Assembly: GCF_034521915.1 (NCBI RefSeq)
Contig: NZ_JAXHLU010000004.1
Coordinates: 510,858-574,857, forward strand
DNA length: 64,000 nt
Direction: 5' to 3'
Source of the DNA: Fodinibius sp034521915
GTDB lineage: Bacteria; Bacteroidota; Rhodothermia; Balneolales; Balneolaceae
The notes beneath the pieces were generated by a model. That model made no database searches, had not been told where the DNA came from, and was given only the letters and a program-made list of their open reading frames with translations. Made by a program: the position numbers and the translations under genes. Shown one piece after another: positions 60,783-64,000 of the stretch. Every line of letters begins with the position of its first letter. Within the stretch, counting starts at the first letter, position 1.

Positions 60783-61577
60783 TTGAGCTCAACATTTGAT
60801 CAGTCAATTTTTTTACAACAACTGGATACCCAATGGCTGGGGCACAGTATTCGTTATTTTGAGGAGTTAGAGTCAACAAATACCTATCTAAAGAAACTGT
60901 CATCCGAGGAGATAGAGCATGGTTTGTTTTGTTTGACAGATCATCAGACGCGTGGGCGGGGGCAGTATGAGCGGAAATGGGAAACTGAAAAGGGACAAAA
61001 TCTGACGTTCTCGATTGCATTCACTCCTGCTGATAGAGGGCGTTTCCACGTGCTGACGTTAGCATGCGCACTGGCAATCGTTGAAAAGCTGAATGAGTTT
61101 GTAGGTTCATCATGTGCGGCTATAAAATGGCCTAATGATATTATCCTGAACGATAAAAAAACAGGCGGTATTCTAACAGAGGCGGTCTTTAGCGGGAATA
61201 CATTTGATCGGTTAATTATTGGGATTGGCCTGAATATTAATCAGCAAGAGTTTTCTAATGAGTTAGAAGAAATTGCTACCTCCGTTTCGCTGGAAAAGGG
61301 AGAAGGAATAAATCGCGAACAATTTTTGGCCGACCTGCTAAACCGCATTGAGTACAAATATATATTGTGGGAGCAGCAACAATCATCGTTAATAAAGACG
61401 ATAAACCGTAATATTATTGGATACGGACAATGGGTTGGCCTTAAAATTGATGATGAGATGCAAGATGAATTATATAAGTTATTAGGTATTGATGAGAACG
61501 GTGCATTACTGATGTTGAACAGAGATGGCGGAATAGATTCATTTTCTTATGAGCAGATCCAACTTGTCACCAATTGA
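60783..61577 (+). CDS. birA: Biotin-[acetyl-CoA-carboxylase] ligase
   Basis: The 264-residue enzyme activates biotin and attaches it to carrier proteins. It starts at TTG and shows the family motifs GRGQYERKWETEKGQNLTFSI and KWPNDIILNDKKTGGILTE, plus GIGLNIN. There is no N-terminal helix-turn-helix, so it is a ligase only and not a repressor. A C-terminal SH3-like domain (about 210-264) is present. Its last 29 bases overlap tilS. Confidence 0.92.
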   Translation: MSSTFDQSIFLQQLDTQWLGHSIRYFEELESTNTYLKKLSSEEIEHGLFCLTDHQTRGRGQYERKWETEKGQNLTFSIAFTPADRGRFHVLTLACALAIVEKLNEFVGSSCAAIKWPNDIILNDKKTGGILTEAVFSGNTFDRLIIGIGLNINQQEFSNELEEIATSVSLEKGEGINREQFLADLLNRIEYKYILWEQQQSSLIKTINRNIIGYGQWVGLKIDDEMQDELYKLLGIDENGALLMLNRDGGIDSFSYEQIQLVTN

Positions 61578-62898
61578 GCAGGCTGTTAAAGATTCGATTA
61601 ATTCCGAATTTGATGGTTCGGTGCCTTTCTTCATTATTGCCGTAAGTGGCGGTGTGGATTCAATGAGTTTACTCCATAGTTTGTATAAGCTTAATATTTC
61701 GGGAATTGCTGCGCATGTGAATTATCAGAAAAGAGGAGAAGCATCCGATAAAGATGCTGAACTTGTAGCTGAGAAAGCAGAGGAATGGGGATTTCAATTC
61801 GAGCTAAAAGAAGTTAATCCCGAAGAAGCACGGGTGAAAAACTTTCAGCAGTGGGCTCGTAATGTGCGGTATAGCTTTTTCAGGGATCTTGTTACGAAGC
61901 ATGAAGCTGATGGAATTGCTTTGGCCCATCACCGAGACGATCAAGTAGAAACGATATTGCAAAAACTTTTCCGGGGTGCAGGTATGGCGAGCTGGAGCAG
62001 TATGGATGTGTGGGATGGAGAGCTTTTTCGTCCGTTTTTAACGGTATCCCGCCGACAAATTGAAAACTATGCTGAACAAAAAGGAATCCCATTTCGGACT
62101 GACGAGTCTAATTTAGAAAATAACTTTGCCCGGAATTTTTTGCGGAATCAATGGACGGAAAAACTGGCAGAATTTTTCCCGGGATGGAAAGAGAATATCC
62201 TCAGGGTAGGAGAAGAGTCTCAAAATTATGAAGACGCACTGGAATGGATTGCTGATCGCATTTCGGATCGTAATGGCATTAAAAAGCAGCTTTTTGATGA
62301 ATTAGAACCGGGGTTACAGCGGGCGTTGGTATTGCACCTGATCAAGATCAAAGAGCCTGATATTCAAATTTCGCAACAGAATCTGCATCGCGTTAGCGAA
62401 CTTGAAAAGTTACAGACGGGGAAAAGAATTGGTATTACATCAGAATTTTCGATTGTTCGGGATCGTGAGCATTATAAAATCACTCGTAGTACGAAAAACG
62501 CATTTAGCCCTCGAATACTTACACGCAGCAGCTTGGAGAATTCTGAAGTTGAAGTTGGAAATCACGTATTAACAGTAGAACAATTTACCGATCCCAATTT
62601 GGGCAACGCTCTTTTTATGGATGCCGATAAAATATCCTGGCCTATCACTCTGCGCCGATGGGAAGAAGGTGACCGGCTGCAGCCATTGGGAATGCAGGGA
62701 CACCAAACCGTTGCCGAGCACCTGACGAATCGAAAGGTAAGTGCTGTTAATAAGGAAAAAGTGCTTGTTATAGAATCTTTTGAAGAAACGATCTGTGCTC
62801 TTATCTTTCCGCCAATTAAAAATCAGTTATCCCGGGGTACTATTTCGGAATTGGTTAAGTGCGATTCCGAGACGAAATGGTACCTGAGAACTAAGTAA
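61549..62898 (+). CDS. tilS: tRNA(Ile)-lysidine synthase
   Basis: TilS converts C34 of the CAU-anticodon tRNA-Ile to lysidine, so that it reads AUA. The 449-residue protein has the PP-loop AVSGGVDSM near its start, the HHRDDQVETILQKLFRGAG stretch, and C-terminal TilS domains (RRWEEGDRLQPLGMQG). It overlaps birA by 29 bases if the ATG at 61549 is used; this start gives a normal N-terminal length. Confidence 0.94.
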   Translation: MSRSNLSPIEQAVKDSINSEFDGSVPFFIIAVSGGVDSMSLLHSLYKLNISGIAAHVNYQKRGEASDKDAELVAEKAEEWGFQFELKEVNPEEARVKNFQQWARNVRYSFFRDLVTKHEADGIALAHHRDDQVETILQKLFRGAGMASWSSMDVWDGELFRPFLTVSRRQIENYAEQKGIPFRTDESNLENNFARNFLRNQWTEKLAEFFPGWKENILRVGEESQNYEDALEWIADRISDRNGIKKQLFDELEPGLQRALVLHLIKIKEPDIQISQQNLHRVSELEKLQTGKRIGITSEFSIVRDREHYKITRSTKNAFSPRILTRSSLENSEVEVGNHVLTVEQFTDPNLGNALFMDADKISWPITLRRWEEGDRLQPLGMQGHQTVAEHLTNRKVSAVNKEKVLVIESFEETICALIFPPIKNQLSRGTISELVKCDSETKWYLRTK

Positions 62899-62910
62899 TT
62901 ACTCCAATAC

Positions 62911-63477
62911 ATGTCATTATACACTCCCGAAACTGTTAGCTGTAACGGCGAAACATTCAGTATATATCTTACTCAAAAAGAGCTTGATGAACGCATAGCC
63001 GAATTGGGTGATGAGCTGTCATTAAAGTACGAGGGCAAAGATCCCATTTTTATTGGTGTGCTTAATGGTGCGTATATTTTTCTTTCGGATTTGATGCGCC
63101 AGGTCGATATTCCCTGCGAGGTCGACTTTTTGAAGCTAAGCAGCTACGGGGATGAAAAAGTGTCGTCGGGAGAAGTGACTGATCTTAAAGATATTGATGC
63201 TGACATCGAAGGCCGACATGTAATTTTGGTGGAAGATATTGTGGATACCGGTCTTTCGATGAATTACTTGGTTGATAAACTGCAGAAGAAAAATCCCGAA
63301 TCTATTGCTACTGTAACGCTTTTGCACAAGACAGAGGCGACGCACCACGATGTCCAACTCGATTATGTGGGATTTGAAATTCCCACACTTTTTGTGTTGG
63401 GATATGGCTTGGATTATGCTCAAGAGGGACGAAATTTAGCACAAATTTACATCCTTGATAGTGATCCGGAAGAATAA
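62911..63477 (+). CDS. hpt: Hypoxanthine phosphoribosyltransferase
   Basis: The 188-residue enzyme salvages hypoxanthine and guanine to IMP and GMP using PRPP. The PRPP-binding motif is VILVEDIVDTGLSM, and VGFEIPTLFVLGYGLDY is the purine-site loop. It lies 12 bases after tilS; the tilS-hpt pair is common in many bacteria. The protein is slightly longer than average at the N-terminus but complete. Confidence 0.94.
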   Translation: MSLYTPETVSCNGETFSIYLTQKELDERIAELGDELSLKYEGKDPIFIGVLNGAYIFLSDLMRQVDIPCEVDFLKLSSYGDEKVSSGEVTDLKDIDADIEGRHVILVEDIVDTGLSMNYLVDKLQKKNPESIATVTLLHKTEATHHDVQLDYVGFEIPTLFVLGYGLDYAQEGRNLAQIYILDSDPEE

Positions 63478-63509
63478 CCATATTTCACAAAAGAAATATA
63501 AGTTAACCA

Positions 63510-63540
63510 TTGATAAAATTTGCTGAGGCGCTTATATTTG
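63510..63540 (+). promoter_or_regulatory. Bacteroidota-type promoter of tRNA-Ser
   Basis: A TTG at 63510-63512 (-33) and TATATTTG at 63533-63540 (-7, TAnnTTTG) are spaced by 20 bases, matching the known Bacteroidota consensus. The mature tRNA begins 12 bases after the -7 element. This is the clearest promoter in the window. Confidence 0.7.
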
Positions 63541-63552
63541 CGACTCTTTATT

Positions 63553-63642
63553 GGAGAGGTGGCTGAGTGGTCGAAAGCGCTCCCCTGCTAAGGGAGTATA
63601 CCCCTATAAGGGGTATCGAGGGTTCGAATCCCTCCCTCTCCG
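63553..63642 (+). tRNA. tRNA-Ser (anticodon GCU)
   Basis: The 90-base gene folds as a class II tRNA. The acceptor stem GGAGAGG pairs with CCTCTCC at the 3' end, with discriminator G. The anticodon stem CTCCC/GGGAG holds the loop CTGCTAA with GCT as anticodon, the long variable arm is TACCCC-TATAA-GGGGTA, and the T arm is GAGGG-TTCGAAT-CCCTC. No CCA is encoded. It reads the serine codons AGC and AGU. Confidence 0.96.
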
Positions 63643-63678
63643 CTCAACTACGCGCAAGGCTTCGTTGAGCAGGCTCGG

Positions 63679-63710
63679 AAAAGCTTGCTCGGCGAAGCTT
63701 TTTTGTTTTT
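63679..63710 (+). terminator. Terminator after tRNA-Ser
   Basis: AAAAGCTT (63679-63686) and AAGCTTTT (63695-63702) form an 8-bp stem with an 8-base loop, followed by a T-rich run. A second 7-bp hairpin (GCTCAAC/GTTGAGC, 63642-63670) lies just upstream and may aid tRNA 3' processing. Confidence 0.65.
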
Positions 63711-63728
63711 AAATAAGGGAGATCAGTT

Positions 63729-63968
63729 ATGTGGTATGTATATATATTAAGTAGTAAACAAAAAGATTGGCAATACATTGGCTATTCGGGGAAATTGAAA
63801 GAGCGTTTAAAAGATCATAATGAAGGGAATGTACAATCAACGAAACACTATGCTCCGTTTGAATTGGAAGCTTTTGTAGCAGTTAAAACAGAGAAGAAAG
63901 CTCAAGAGTTAGAAAGATATTTTAAGACTGGATCTGGCCGTGCCGTATTAAATAAGCGAATTTTATAG
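63729..63968 (+). CDS. GIY-YIG-domain protein (UPF0213-like)
   Basis: The 79-residue protein is a single GIY-YIG nuclease-fold domain: YVYILSSKQKDWQYIGYSGKLKERLKDHNEG contains the YVY and YIG strands and the helical arginine region, and the ELERYFKTGSGRA stretch has the glutamate that binds metal in related nucleases. Such stand-alone proteins are common in Bacteroidota and their role is mostly unknown. There is no fused DNA-binding part. Confidence 0.85.
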   Translation: MWYVYILSSKQKDWQYIGYSGKLKERLKDHNEGNVQSTKHYAPFELEAFVAVKTEKKAQELERYFKTGSGRAVLNKRIL

Positions 63969-64000
63969 TCGACGGAGCCTTGGCGAAGTCGACCTCTCTG

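Noticed and set aside
63960..64000. GTCGAC-bounded repeat at the right edge
   Set aside because: The two GTCGAC sites form a possible small stem, but the sequence is cut by the window end and cannot be interpreted.

Overview
The window looks like chromosome from a halophilic or marine member of the Balneolota/Rhodothermota-Bacteroidota group; Balneolaceae is my best guess. Supporting signs are moderate-to-low GC, SusC/SusD porin pairs with ECF sigma/FecR regulators, lipoprotein signals, Bacteroidota-type promoter elements (TAnnTTTG), weak Shine-Dalgarno sites with frequent TTG starts, and a large Mrp antiporter operon. No database search was possible; assignments rest on motifs, lengths and gene order.

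Layout. 1-4400: glyS, a secreted alpha/beta hydrolase, Cu/Zn superoxide dismutase and a VOC protein. 4620-16178: a direct tandem duplication of about 5.7-5.9 kb. Each unit carries an ABC-F ATPase (minus strand), a CNNM/CBS membrane protein, an ECF sigma factor, a FecR anti-sigma factor and the 5' end of a susC gene. The first susC is cut at the junction and only the second is complete. It leads into susD and a small lipoprotein gene, closed by a strong hairpin. 21426-26757: an envelope/peptidoglycan cluster (serine hydrolase, LD-carboxypeptidase, a DapB-like dehydrogenase, an N-acetylmuramoyl-L-alanine amidase, a PBP4-type enzyme). 26790-29269: aspartate kinase and a trypsin-like lipoprotein. 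29423-43841: an ion and pH block with a cation/proton antiporter, two paralogous amino-acid permeases fused to PTS EIIA-like and RCK-C domains, and an 11-ORF Mrp/Mbh-like operon in which one antiporter subunit is split by a frame change. 44108-47000: an AsmA-like protein, a RelE/ParE toxin-antitoxin pair and hisS. 47104-56909: a quinone oxidoreductase, then a glycan locus (flippase, three glycosyltransferases, two different sulfotransferases) and a YfhO-type membrane protein. 57012-63968: gatC, HPr and enzyme I of the PTS, a phosphoglucose/phosphomannose isomerase, birA, tilS, hpt, tRNA-Ser(GCU) and a GIY-YIG protein.

How the parts may work together. The tandem duplication leaves two nearly identical sigma factors but clearly diverged FecR proteins serving one intact SusCD transporter, plus a truncated SusC signalling domain. 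The HPr/enzyme I pair has no sugar permease beside it. The two permeases carry EIIA-like domains that keep the candidate phospho-histidine, so a phosphorelay controlling amino-acid uptake is a testable link. No CRISPR array, prophage or insertion sequence was found.
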